Shown here: piece after piece, positions 24,201-36,680 of the stretch
Numbering within the stretch: the first letter of the stretch is position 1
How the letters are laid out: each line of letters opens with the position of its first letter
Assembly: GCA_038503065.1 (NCBI GenBank)
Contig: JBCAMK010000001.1
Location: forward strand, 2,294,001-2,358,000
DNA from: Paragyromitra xinjiangensis
Taxonomy: Eukaryota; Ascomycota; Pezizomycetes; Pezizales; Discinaceae
Reading direction: 5' to 3'
Length of the DNA stretch: 64,000 bases
Position numbers and translations under genes: made by a program
Notes under the pieces: model-generated
Database searches by the model: none
Told to the model about the DNA's origin: nothing
What the model saw: the letters and a program-made list of their open reading frames with translations, nothing else

Positions 24201-27200
24201 TAACACTCGTCTAGCGTAGTCTCGAGAACAGACCCCACGGTGTATAGGCGGCTTGCCCGCCGGAGACCGTTATCTGCTATAGCTAGCAAAATGATCCTAT
24301 GGGTGAGTAAGGGCATGACTGATGGAGACCAATTCCCTAGGGTCTCAGGAAGTTTATGATATTATACTAACCTCTGCTGAACTTGTAATTAGCTTTGCGA
24401 ACCTGCCGCTCAACAGCGATCCTTCCTACGTATGTACGTCTAAAATCCTGGTCAGAATTCTGAGGACCACCTTCAACGATATTTTGCAACACAATTTATG
24501 AGAGAATATGATGATATGAAGAATGACTTGGGAGAGAACCGGAAGGTTAGTTTCAAGTATTAGAAGGGTTTTCATTAAGGGTAAAGTAAAGCTTCAACAG
24601 CTGCAGTTGTTCCACCCGCGACGAAGACAGTTCAGAATAGATATACACATCTTGCTGTCATATTATCTAGCGAGGGAGGAACTCGAGTTTTTTGGTAACT
24701 AGCCTAGGTCGAGTCGACATTTGAGTATCGAGATTAGGATTGAGGTTTATCGACTCGTGGTGGGGCGATCAGACAGAGGAAGATTTCCTTTGTCTTATTA
24801 TACCTACTAAGAAGTATATATTAAGGAGGTTAACATCATTGCTTAAGTTTGAGATAACTATTGTAGTAAGTAGGTTTTCGGTTTACTCACGGCGGCGCTG
24901 TATCTTTTGTCATGCACAATATTCTCGGGCCTGATAGCGGTGAAACTATGACTGAGGAAGGGGAAAGAGACTAGTCATTGGCATTGCTAGTGGGTGAACC
25001 CATGACCTAAGTTATGAGAGTCACCGCCTTCGCCTAGGTTGGTTTGTGCCATTTTCTAGGCTAATTACTAATACTTCCGGCTAGGGTGTGTTGGTAGTAC
25101 ATGTGCATAGTTCGGTTACTTATCCTGTTTTCTATTCCTAGACGCTCCGACACTTGTTTTTATCCGCTGCACGGTTCAATTAATATTACATTTTCCGTAT
25201 CTCAATATCCTGACCGATTTTAGGTTGTCGAGGAAGGCTATAGATTGAGGCCCGATCCGAGAACGCTAGAGAGGCTATAGCTATGGGTTTGGCAGTAGGT
25301 GATATATATACGGTAGAGTTGATAGTTTTTCTGTCTTTTGGGCTCTTGTGGTATCTCCTCATATAACATAGGTTATGACCATCCTCGTGAGTCTTTTTGG
25401 GGAAACTTTGGAGGGAGGTATCTCCTATTGCGATTAGTAGGGTCTTTTTCATCTAAATACCTTAATTGTAGTTAGAGGGTGGGGGTAGAAATTTGTGAGG
25501 TAATGGACTACGCAAGCAAAAGTCGTGGGTGAGCTTGCAATAGCCCTCAGTTGCGGCCCCAGGAGAAAGTTCGCTAAAGACCGGCGGTAATGCATTCTGA
25601 TGTCGTTTTGGTCACCATATCATTTCTAAGCTCGACTCGCGGGGTACTTATAACATATTCGGTTAGAGATCCTAGACCCTGGTTTCGGGTTCGCTACATA
25701 GACCCTAGCCTAGTCCCGTCTTCTCCAGTATGTCGGGAACACACTTCTTTTCGCTTGGTTAGTATTTGCTGACGTTTTTTAGGTCAGGGAAGGTAGTGGT
25801 ATGTAAGTGACGGTTCAATAAATCATTTGCCTTCAGGGATCGTGTTAAGGGATCGTATATAGTCCAGACAAGGTAATTTACAACACTAGTAACAGCATGC
25901 ACTTCAACCGTAGGGGCAAAATCGCAATCCGATAGATGAATTGGTAAGTAATTCCATTGGCTCTTCGAGCGAGGAGGCGTACCTCAAATCCCCTAGCCTA
26001 CTATATCTATGCTGATTAGTAGTATTTTTGTTATAACTTATCAAGTTTTTGAGGCATCGTGAACTCGGACGAGGGTTGCCGTTTTATTGTTACACCGCCA
26101 AGTTCGCCAAACATATCTCTAAGGAACGGCTGCTAGATGTCGTAGTGTGCTTGTAACATGGGATCAAGCCTTTTTAAGAGAAAGATACCGGAACTTGGGA
26201 AGTCAAAGCTTGGGATATGTGGGTATAAATGAACACGAGCTGCAGAGTCCCACCCCACTCTACGTATGTACATGCCTGCAGCCGGTCTTGATATGCAGAT
26301 CTCTTACTATCATGTACGAACTGCCGTGCTGAAATATTTTACGTATCAAGATCAATTTTATATCGATAGATTTCTATTCTGTATCGCGTCGTCTGGGGTA
26401 CAAGGCTGGCATAGTTTCTAGTAGATCTGCAAGCCACAGCGCTTAGTAGCCGAATTAAGTGTTTAGTATGTAAGCATATAGCGTGGATTTGTGGGTGTGT
26501 TAGTCAGTAAAAGTGATGTGCAGCATCGCGGTCAGCACAAGGGTAAGGTTATACAATACCCCGTGCCAACTTAACAGCAGACCCGTACCCGATCGAGACT
26601 AATAAACACTCCGAGACGGAACGCACGGATAGGAGGCTTGTGGAAACTCTTATCTGCTAAACACTATTATCCCTGCTTGATGGGTGTGCTCATATCGTAC
26701 GGCAAACCAGCTGCCAGAGATTACTATTACAATAGTGTGTTTTAATGCCGAAAGTCGATCGGTTATATTTGACAACCCACAATATCACAGATCTGGGCTC
26801 TTAAACTTAATCAGGGCTGCGAGCGTTTATGCACTCATAACTCGTAAATTTGAGACTGCTAAGAAAAATATGGTACCTGCTTCCATCATTAGTAAACCAC
26901 TACACATAAGTCGCTTTTGAATTCACTACCACTAGCGAGTTAAAGGAATTTAAGTGTCTTGTCTCATATATGGTGTTTGTAGTACTATAGTATGCATGCG
27001 CTTTGTCATTATTATGAAAGTATCCAAGGGAATGATCATATGACCGATATAATTAATGTTAATACTATTGTGAGTATATACGTATGTTTAAATTATGTAT
27101 GTATGTTATGAAGAATTACTGTGCGGAACGCTAGGTCATATCAGTTTGATCATAACGGGGGTTTTTTACAAAGCAAAAGGATATATTAGTCAATCTTCCA

Positions 27201-27678
27201 ACCCGGGGGCTGTAATTCGTCAATCTCCGATCGCGAAGCATAGTTAACTAAAGTGGTCTATATTGTCGTCACAATTCGTTCGGAAAAGACCCAAGAAACT
27301 GGGTTTGACGCGTACGGCCAAATGCACCCACATCCTAATTCATAGGATTGAAGGAATCTGTATCTAGTGCTAGAATGAGTTTTTTTGCGAGATACCGCGA
27401 ACCGATTCGTTGATAAGCGATAAAGAACATCAGCGGCTCATCGATAGATGGGTTATAACCAAGCGGGCGTGGCCCCAGATCCGAGAAAGTACATGGTATA
27501 GCGCACGTAGGTTACGGGATTTCTACCCTGCAGTTAGTAGAACGCTGCAACTAACACATCGCCGTGAGACCTATTGTTGATGCTGACCAACATCCTCGCA
27601 TAGCAAATAGATTGAATGTAGATGCTTTAGCGGTCCCGCTACCCCCACTCAGTTTTGATATTCTCTTCGATATAATGG

Positions 27679-27686
27679 TATAAAAG
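27679..27686 (+). promoter_or_regulatory. TATA box of the small secreted protein gene
   Basis: TATAAAAG about 83 nt upstream of the ATG at 27769 in otherwise non-coding DNA, a good position for a fungal TATA element. Confidence 0.55.
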
Positions 27687-27768
27687 GCCTCTATTTGCCC
27701 GTAGAAAATCTCCATCAACCTCAATTCATCATATAGAAGTAGCTTCTTATCACTAAAACTCATTAAAG

Positions 27769-28390
27769 ATGCGTACCTTTTCGTTGATTGCTCTTTTGGC
27801 ATCTTTCGCCATTGCCAATCCTGTCCCTGAGGCTAATCCTCTCCCTGAGGCAAGCTTCGGGACTGTGAATGAGGCAGCCACTAAGCGTATTGTATGTACT
27901 ATTTTTCTTCATTTATTTCCATGATCTCTTGTTTAACATCAACCCATATTATAGCGATCTGAGGAAGGCTTTGTCGAGGCCCGGGATATCGATCTCGAGA
28001 AACGCGCGAATATTGGCATATATCTCTGTGATGGCGTTCAATGGGGCACCCCATGTGGCCATGGAACTCAACCGTATTACACTTGCATCGATCTCGGTAC
28101 AGACTGGGACAAAAAGATCGGAAGTTTTGGCCCCGACCAAGGAGAAGGATACTGCAATGTCTATCCGTAAGTCTATTCTCACTGACCCACACACACTTCA
28201 CGCTTTTGGAAAGTTTGTTCTCGTGCTAAGAAATTCTTGGTATATAAGGGTCCACGGGTGTATTCCGCTTTATCCGCCCAGTCAGCCATCTTACACCCTC
28301 AGCATTGGTTATCCCGGATATAGTTTCGATGATTCTAGTGTTAATCTTTGGAACAACCAAATTTCATCGTTCTATTGCTATCCCTCTTGA
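27769..28390 (+). CDS. Small secreted six-cysteine protein with putative Kex2 propeptide
   Basis: Three exons, 27769-27891, 27955-28166 and 28249-28390, encode 158 aa plus TGA with consistent phases; introns are 63 and 82 nt. MRTFSLIALLASFAIANPVP is a clear signal peptide. A probable propeptide follows, ending in the dibasic DLEKR, a Kex2-type site. The mature part of about 95 aa has six cysteines: YLCDG, TPCGH, YTCID, GYCNV, HGCIP and FYCYP, enough for three disulfides. The segment KIGSFGPDQGEGYC followed by V-Y resembles small secreted fungal proteins with C-x-W...C...SFGPD..C patterns, perhaps beta/gamma-crystallin-like; that is inference. The gene stands alone in repeat-rich DNA, about 70 bp upstream of a degraded repeat. 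Exported effector, antimicrobial or surface roles are possible; no function is shown. The second acceptor (ATAAG) is slightly less certain than the other sites. Confidence 0.8.
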
Positions 28391-28459
28391 TGAGAAGTTA
28401 GGGGATTTTGTTTCTCGTTCCGCTGTAACTTATTACCGATTGAGCCGGGTTGTGGTTCG

Positions 28460-28985
28460 TGGATGCAGTGCACTATATAGTAGTACATATAGAGTGTAGG
28501 GTATGTGCAAGAAACACAAATTCATGGTGTGAATTAAAAACTAAAAATTTGACTATGTAAGCTACGTCATTGACAAAGCGTGTAACATCTCAAGCCGCTA
28601 TCACATTACACAAACATCATGTGTAAGTTAAGTTACTGAGAGACATATATAGTACACATACATAGTAATCTTTTTTTATGATTAGTATACTTAATTTCCA
28701 CACACATCCATCTAACGGAAAACACAGATCTTCTGTGGTGGTGTCATGTATTTGATGTGTGAGTATCCCATTAATAGTGTGTACTTGATGTGTTACCTTG
28801 TCGGATTTTTAGTGCCCAGTACTCAATTTAGCTGTGTGCCCACCATGGAACTAGTTCACACGGTTCCTCTATGTTTTTGCCCTTTACACAATACGCTTAT
28901 ACCATAGTGAGTGTATTAATTAAAACCCCGACTTAACGACAAAATAAAAAAACGGGGTGATTGGGCAAAGCCACCCGTGACTAAT
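28460..28985. repeat. Diverged dispersed repeat, copy 2
   Basis: Collinear with 23388-24200 but shorter (about 525 against 810 bp). It begins 70 bp after the stop of the secreted-protein gene. See copy 1 for shared blocks. Confidence 0.55.
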
Positions 28986-31900
28986 CGTGTGAACTCATGG
29001 TACCGGTTTTACCGACTCAGAAATTAAAGCACTTGGGGAGTAAGATAAACCAGTTGATAGATGATGATATAGTGCTTTACTCTGCAGCAACAAAGTCTAC
29101 TTTCAGTAGTTTAGAAATCTATTATAGCGACTGGGTACCGGACCCGGGCATGACTCGTGGATACCCGGGAAAGTTCGTCCTATGACCACAATCTCTAATG
29201 TAGAAGCCTACATTCGCCTTCAGGTTAATAATGTAACTTAATTATCCACGCATTACAGTGTAAACCGTGTTTTAATCGGGATTGAGAGACGAAAGCCAGT
29301 CCCGGAAAAATCGTACACTAAGAGTTACTATTGTTCAGGTTTCAGTATAAAAATCTCTATTATCGGATGCTCGTCTAGATGTACCTGAATCTAGCGCTAA
29401 CTTAGTATAGGTTAGCCCGATACCTGCATGTAATGCTACGTACCGTAGGCAGATGGGGATGGGAACGAGCCTAGCGCCTGATGAGAAATACAAATCTATT
29501 AACATGCCTCTATTTATTTACTGGTCACAGCTTATCACTCGCTTACGCAATCTATGAACTAGAAGAGCCGAATTAGATGAGCCACCAAGGGTTTTTTTGG
29601 TTCTTGTCTATTGTAATTTATAAATTTCCTCTCTTTCCTAGCGGGCTCAGGATATCAAGTACGACCGCTGCTGATGGACTTAGGAGATACAAGAAAAGAG
29701 ATCACTGTGGTACTCCTATTCGGCGAGTCCCTACTGCCAGATGTGCTGAGCGATAAATCTGTTTATATGTATCTACCTACATATATCTACCTATTTGATC
29801 TAATTGCCAAAAGCCGTGCTAAGGTTGGTGAGGTATGAGACGTGACGAGGGGTGCAATGTAGGCTTGTTCCTAGGCTCGTTCCCGTTCCCATTCCCTACT
29901 GCTTGCTGCTGCGCGCTAGGGTTGGACTCACTCCTATCCCTACTGCCCATGCTGCTGCGTAATATGGGCTGGGCATGAGACTAGATGCAATTTATTCGGC
30001 TAGGCTGTCGGCGAAATATTCCCCGATGCCAAGATTGTCTTGTGCATAAATACCCCCCTCACCCCGCTCCCCTCTTTGCTCAGCAGCTCTCTTTGCCATC
30101 TGGTAAGAAAAACTCAGAGAAATCTGATTTCCTTTCCCTTTCTTCAGCAGCTCTTCCCCTTCCCATTATCTCCCTCTCTCTTATATTATCACTTCTCCTC
30201 CTTTCTTCGTTTCCTTCTCCCAAATCTATCACTCCTCTCCCCATCGCCGCTCCATGAGATGTATCAGTTTGCTAACAAGGCTTCTGGTATATAGGCTTAG
30301 ATCAAGTGTAGTATCTGTTCTTTTCAGGTATCTTGTCCCTCTTGTTTCCCTTTCTTTTCTGTTGCAGTCTCTGCCCCCCGATCTCTTCATGAAGCCCCGA
30401 CCTCCGCCCCCTCCCCCTCCCTAGCTTTGGCCGTGTGCTAACGTAAATCATGTGATAGTTTAATCTCTGAAACGGTTCCATGGAACCATTTATTGATTAT
30501 ACTTATTTTTGTGCCTCGGGGTCGGGGCTCCGGGCTCGCGCGTCCTCGACCCCACTGTGTCACCAGTATTGCACTGCCTCTGGTCGACGCGACTTTTTCC
30601 TTGTCTCCTGGCCGTTGGCGAGGGGGCGAAGAATGAGCGACTTCGCATTGTGATCTTCGGTGACCCATAATACCTCCATTTCCATTACTTTTCATTGATC
30701 ATAATCTCATCACTTGACTCAATGGTTAACTGCATCTGAAACCTCAAACGAGTTCTACTCTGATTACTCTTGATTTCCCTTCGAGTTTTTGATCTCATGT
30801 CAATGTTTCGACTTACGGTTCGACTTGATTACGAATTCTTGACGACTAGCTGACCATACTTGGACATGCCCTACTTTCCAGTACCCCCGATTTCGCCCCG
30901 ACCCTTCGATCTTATGTAAATTTCCTGACCCATTGTCTAGTTCTTCTCCAAATCCTTGATGCTATCTTCGACTAGGATATTAGTCTCACTCAAATTCTAT
31001 ACGCTCAGGCGGCGTAGTCCGAAAGTGTAAGTAATAGGCTCGTAAACCGCACGGGTAGATCTGAGTTCTGTACTGCTGACGGGATCCCCTGCCAAGGTTC
31101 AGCCAATCGAATGTTCAAGTGGGCTCTTAGTAGTTTTGCGCCTGCCGAGACAGACGATAGCTAGGGGACCTTGCAAACCCCACTAGGTGGTCGGGTAGGC
31201 AGGGAAGACACCTTATACCCAATTAGGACCCAGAATCAGGTTTTTGGGGACAAAGTTAGTAGTATCGCAGTATTATCCAGGTTTCGAGCGTATGGCTTGA
31301 GGGGTCGCCTTGTGTATGATACTTTTCAGATTCTAAGGTGGTTCACAAATTATCACTCGAGGTTAAATATATTTAGCCTACCTGAATTAGCCAGCGGCCC
31401 AAAAAAGCCAATCTACGACGTTGCTCTCGCAACTCTGAGCTTTATATTTCAATGCCGATTCGGTTTGGCCTAATTAGCAATGCGCCCGGCCCAGTTGGCT
31501 TTGTTCACGACGGTATATTGGCATCTACTGAAAGGGTAGTCTCATGTGGTTGCGCAGGGCACAGGGCACAGGGCAAGGGTTTTAGATCGTTACTATTTTT
31601 CGCAGTCACTATTTTCGCCGACAGTCTCCTTTTCCTATTTGTTTTAGCTATTGTTTGTATTATCTAAAAAGGCCTGCTACATGCCTTTAAATAAACAAGC
31701 GAATCTACCTAAACGAGGTCGCGCTCGTACCAATAATTTTTCACGTGACAAGGTAAATGGTCACTCGCAGATTTCTTGGTACTTAGAGATGCTTTTATAC
31801 ATATACGTCTCCTTATCGAAGACATATCGAAGACATACTAGCTAATGTAGGCACCATCAACAGTGATCATAGCTTGATCAAATAAACTGGACCAGATATT

Positions 31901-32080
31901 GACAATCAACTAGCTCTCAAGGTGTTGTCTTCCAATAAGGTCATCATTTTCATACAAGGGGAACCTGTATACCAATTACCAGCAGTCTAAACGATAATCT
32001 AATAAAACCTAGTGAATACTCACAGCTGACGCATCGCCGAATCTACCCATCGAGGGCTAAGATATTTTAACCTCTTATTC

Positions 32081-32858
32081 TCAAACTCGAGGTGCTGAAC
32101 TACAGCCGGAACACAAGAATCCTCTAAAGCAAGTGAAAGATCTTTCACACTTTGTACCTACGTCGCGTCGGGTGAAGATAAGAACTTTATTCAAAAGAAA
32201 GCTGTCAGGCTCACATACATTAAGGAATCTCGTCAAATACTTCATAAGCGTCGGATCATTCCCAGGTAGCTTTAGTGCATGCGCACATATTTCATCCAAC
32301 TGGGCTAGTTTACTGAAGGCCTTAATCTTGAGATCGTCGACATCGGTGACCCAGGAATGGGCTGAGTGCTCCGGAGGGCAAGTAACGGAACTGGCCTGGC
32401 GCTTTTTCTTTGAAGAAGGAACATTGACATTAACTGAACTATTGTTTGATCGGTGCTGATGTACAATCACCCCGAGGGGGCGTTTAAAATATCCGCGAGC
32501 AAGTGATGCATTAGTAGCCTAGCACATGGGCATATTTAGTATTTAGCGGGATGACAAACCCACCAGACAGCGCGCAGGCTTAACGCAGGCAAGACAACGC
32601 AGGCCACCTGTGTTTTGGTGGGACCAGCCTTGAATGGGAAGCATCCTTAACATCGCACAGGCGCACAGGCCCATATATAACCGCATAGGTGTGTAGGCCC
32701 GGATATGTATATATATGTGATGCTTCAAGGCTGGTGCCATGTTTAAAATATCAATGGAATGTTTGAAAGGGTTTATTCGTTACCTGATAGGCGTCAAGGA
32801 GTTGAAGTTGCCGTGCCCTCAGCTTTGCTTCGGCATCTGAAGTATCCTCAATAATGAA
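32081..32858 (-). pseudogene. Candidate exons of an unrecognised, probably decayed gene
   Basis: Two coding-like segments on the minus strand fit a splice model. Segment 32858-32784 lies between a CTGTAG acceptor and a GTAACG donor and encodes 25 codons including EDTSDAEAKLRARQLQLLDA. Segment 32455-32081 follows a CATCAG acceptor and encodes a basic KKKRQ stretch, then DLKIKAFSKLAQLDEICAHA and PGNDPTLMKYLTRFLNVCEP. Phase 0 matches at the junction. The intervening 328 bp holds a small inverted repeat (32621-32645 and 32719-32738), as if an element had inserted in an intron. No start codon or family is recognisable. It may be a gene remnant, a transposon-derived frame or chance. Confidence 0.28.
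32621..32738. repeat. Short inverted-repeat element, about 118 bp
   Basis: GGGACCAGCCTTGAA...GCATC at the left is inverted at the right as GATGCTTCAAGGCTGGTGCC. The interior has repeated CGCACAGGC words and a TATA-rich stretch. It lies inside the candidate intron of the decayed gene. Confidence 0.5.
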
Positions 32859-33761
32859 CTACAGCTGGTCATGGGGTAAATCGGGGTTGGCGCCTAGGTA
32901 ATATAAAAATCTCCATTTAGACTAGTCGTTATTCGCGAAGTATGTATCAGCTGGACTGGACATTGGAGCTATTCAAGGGAGATGATGGAGAGAAAGAGGA
33001 AGGGAACCAGCCTCTACTTAGATCCGCATGCCAACCCCACATGACTAGGTGGACGAGTCTTAGCATGTTGTTCATGATTATAGTTCTGCAAGTTTTGGGT
33101 CTAGCAGCAGAAAGAGCGCACTAAAACAAAGTACAGGAAAATTAAAGACGTCAGTTCTTCCCGAGAGCTTGAAAGAGAGCACTGGTAGATTCTGTGGTGG
33201 TCCCACTTTTCCTTTGGAGTTTGTTTTGTAAACCCCCAACCTCGACAGTGCTAGAATGCAAATAATGTGTGTGGGGGTTTAACAACAGAGCTATTACTAC
33301 AACTAAACTTTGCAGACTACTCCACGACCTTGGATCTCCTATCTAACAACTCTAGAATCTCAAATAGCTAGAATATAGAAGTACTTGTTACTTATGCGTA
33401 CCCTCTTTTTGAATTTTTTAATAGTTGTCATGGGTAGCAAGATCTAGCTAGCCCGAGAGTGTGGAGAACGATGGTAGTAAACACGAGTTGGAATAAAATA
33501 TGCGCATACGGGGAAAGAACTATTGGTGGGGTACGGAAGATGTTATTGGACTAGAATTTCAAGGATAGGACGATGGTATGAAAGAAAAGAGAGGTTTTGT
33601 GACGACCAATAAAAAGGACGTGTTTGGAGGGACTGAATGTGATAGGAGGAGGAATATGGAGGAGGAGGCCTAGGATGGGAGAGGGTGGGGTGGAGGTTGG
33701 TGAAGAACCGGTAAAAACGGCCAAAAAATAAATTTGGTGCCTGTTGTTTGATGGTGAGAGT

Positions 33762-33816
33762 GTGCCACCATAGCCTAAGGGCTGGATGCGTGTATGATTT
33801 ATCTATCTATCTATCT
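33762..33816 (+). mobile_element. Retroposed fragment, 55 bp, with 13-bp target duplication
   Basis: Begins GTGCCACCATAGCCTAAGGG, continues CTGGATGCGTGTATGATT and ends in an (ATCT)n tail. The perfect direct repeat TGATGGTGAGAGT flanks it at 33749-33761 and 33817-33829. Same family as the copies at 13073, 22991 and 58683; the intact duplication marks it as recent. Confidence 0.8.
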
Positions 33817-34970
33817 TGATGGTGAGAGTTTGTAATGAGTGATATAAAATGTCCTACAAGAAAGCCCAACCCAGATGCACGTTATGGATTCCCCGAAGCG
33901 AGGGAAACTCAGAGAAAACTATCTTGCGAGGAAGGGACAGACCTACGCTAAGCAGCTTTTGAAGAATTTGTGAAGCTACTTTTAGGTATTAGAAATTGCT
34001 TGTGAAACTAGAATTATGCTACTTACTTGATTGCCAGGTGTGGGTGATTTTTTTACTGATGTTGTTTGGCAACCCCCGGTTATCCTTGGAGTTTATAGCT
34101 AGTATGCAGGCCTATCGTTGGCATCCAATCGCAAGCTATTACCCGTATGTGTAACGGGTTTGGGAAAAAGGTAAAATAGATCTGCGATGGACATAGCTAG
34201 TATCGAGAAGCGAATCTGGCGCCTTGTTCTCGGCACGGAACGTTCCCGTGTGCTTTAACTTGCTTTTGAGTGAAGATTGCCTGTTGCATGCATATGCTAG
34301 AACTTACTGATTCGTTCGACTGGGTCTGGATCCCCCATCTAGAGGACTCCCGACTGAACTGAACACAAAGTTTAAGCTAGCAAGAGGAGTTATTTCACCG
34401 TATTTCATGGTATGGCGTATCGATAGGCGATCTGGTGCATCAAATGAAAATTTTTGTGAGCACGAGGTCTGGATAGGGTAAGCTTCTAAAAATCGTTTCT
34501 GCGCACGCAATCCCTCGTTAAATGATGCTCGAAACAGCGAAAACCCCTCAAACATTTCAGAAAAGAGATATGCAGTTATCATAGGCTATCATAGGCTAGG
34601 CTAATTCTCAAATACGATAAATTCTCAAACATCCCTTTGCATAGCCCAGGCATTCGCTTTGAAGCTGATTTCATAATGAATTATGCATTCGGAGGGGAAA
34701 GAGATACATGTATAGCCTAGAGATGCATAGTTTGAAATATAGAAATGAATTCTGGTGACGGCATTCAGCTATGTAGTAAACCAGTACCTCCTCGAACTTG
34801 ATCTTGGCCCTGACAACAACAGCGATGGATTGTATGAGGATGCGTGTCGTTGCGGAAGACTGGGGGGCGTTTACGGATTGATCAGTGGAGGTGCATAGAT
34901 TAATGCTAAGCTTATGCTGTTGGAACCGCCTACCTAAGACGTTGAGAGGGTGTAGCGTGAACTTGCCTTA

Positions 34971-35423
34971 TTGCCCATGAGCAAAAGTCCGCGTGTTTTT
35001 GAGTTAGCAACCGAATAGAACTCCAAATTGGGGGTCCACTACTAAAACATTGGAAAAAAAACTAAGAAATACCTCCCAACTTACTGACTTAAAATCACAT
35101 CTCACAAATGCAATTAACTTTTCCCAGAGTCAGAAGGCTGTTGTAGGAAGACCTTAGAAAACCCTGCGCACAGACTGCAAAAGCTGGAGCTTGGTTGCAA
35201 CCATGCACACCACAAGAATCTAAACTTTTAACCACACATTCCTCCCATCTGTGCTATCTAAGAAGGGTTTCTAGTAGTTTCAAGAGTGTGACTAGAATCA
35301 ACAAAGCATGGAGATTTTTTCGCTGATTTTTTTCGATTTTTTCCCTCCAGAATCGGTGGACTTTCATTTGGAGTTCCATTCGGTTGCTAACTCAAAAACA
35401 CGCGAACTTTTGCACATGGACAA
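34971..35423. mobile_element. MITE-like element, 453 bp, with about 58-bp TIRs, TA-flanked
   Basis: The left arm (34971-35028, starting TTGCCCATGAGCAAAAGT) and the inverse of the right arm (ending 35423) agree over about 58 bp, including the exact block GCGTGTTTTTGAGTTAGCAA. Flanking TA at 34969-34970 and 35424-35425 suggests Tc1/mariner-type insertion. The interior is AT-rich with no open frame. The few arm differences indicate a moderately young copy. Confidence 0.78.
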
Positions 35424-36680
35424 TAGCGAGAGGCTTTAGATAAGATTAACTTAAGCGCCGCTAAACCTTCTTTCAACGTTTAAGCGCGAATTCCTCTTTC
35501 TTGAAGCTAATCGTATGAAATATAGCCTGGCGCTTCCGTGCAGCCTGCGCACAGAAAACACGAAAGCGAGCTGATCATTTCATCGCATTTGGTAGGTTTT
35601 ATTTAGGATTATCTCATTTCATGGGTAAAATTAATTATATTTTAAGTGGGATGCCTAAACCAGATATAGCTACATGTACATATATACGCGCGCTGGAACC
35701 AATCATAAGTGCTGTTGTTTCACTCTTGCCAACACTTTCCTCGCCGGAGAATTCTGCAACAACCTGCCGCTCGGGATTTACAAGTAGCAGTGGTTGCTTT
35801 TCTTGTCTCCGTATATGCATTGAGTTGAACGTGTGTAACTAACCTAGCAATTGCTCTTGCATTCACTCTCGCAACCGATTATTCCTTTGTCTTGTGATAC
35901 TGCATGCGCAGAACTGGGATTTCAATGCTTCCGCGGCCGCTCAGAAAGCCACTATCCAAAAGCAAATTGGCCTTGTTTCTTTCTTTTCTTTAGCTTCGGC
36001 TCAATCCCTAACAGTTTAACACGCAAGGGATTATATTACAGAGGGTCGACGTCTAGCATTCGGCATCTTATAGTTCATCTCTTATAGGATATATATTCAT
36101 CACATAAAGTGTCAATCTTAGATATCATTAACACCATAGCTTTAGATGTGTGCGATATTCTTGCGCCATGTGCTGATTGAGTACAATTTGAACTGTAAAC
36201 TAAAATCATGACACCATAATTTCAAATTTGCCTTTGTTGATGACGCAATCCCGATGGTATTGCGTCAAGTATAGTTCGAAGTTTGGAGATATTTCGTGCG
36301 TGAGGCTTCCGATTGCACAACACCTAAGGAGACGCACGTTAAATTATCTTGGGATGCATTTGCAGCGTTGATCGAGACATACCGGTAGTAATATTAATCA
36401 CAACTAGCATTGGATTAGTGAAATATAGAGTAAAAGATACAATTCGGCCAGCTGAGACTGAACCCTTGTTTCCCGGTCCTACCTATTCTCGTGATCGTGA
36501 TGTGAACCGCTCTTCTTTCATAGTGCGAGCCCCGAGAACTTCCAGGCCTGATACAATATTTAAACTCCCAGTCCTTCCGTGCTTGTTGGAGCTCTAAAAA
36601 CCAAGTGTTCACACAGTCTCAATCTCGCAAATACAGTACAACACACTCTTACCACCTGTTATTCTTTAAGACCTTTAAAC

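Larger units (their letters stand above)
16423..27768. other. Long gene-poor, repeat-rich region
   Basis: About 11.3 kb. The first 0.8 kb is the hemA upstream region. From about 17.7 kb to 27.7 kb the DNA is TA-rich with frequent stops in all frames. Notable items are a (GTTTCT)n microsatellite (about 17478-17508), an inverted-repeat pair around 21.69/22.00 kb, a 30-bp palindrome at 21616-21645, a retroposed fragment at 22991 and a diverged repeat at 23388-24200. The open frames of 60-90 codons resemble nothing known and are probably chance. Confidence 0.55.
28391..36680. other. Gene-poor, repeat-rich region
   Basis: About 8.3 kb. It starts with repeat copy 2 (28460-28985). Two tandem CCCTACTGC-type units lie at 29873-29960, a CT-rich tract at 30040-30240, possible exons of a decayed gene at 32081-32858, a retroposed fragment at 33762-33816 and a 453-bp inverted-repeat element at 34971-35423. 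No other gene is supported. Confidence 0.55.
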
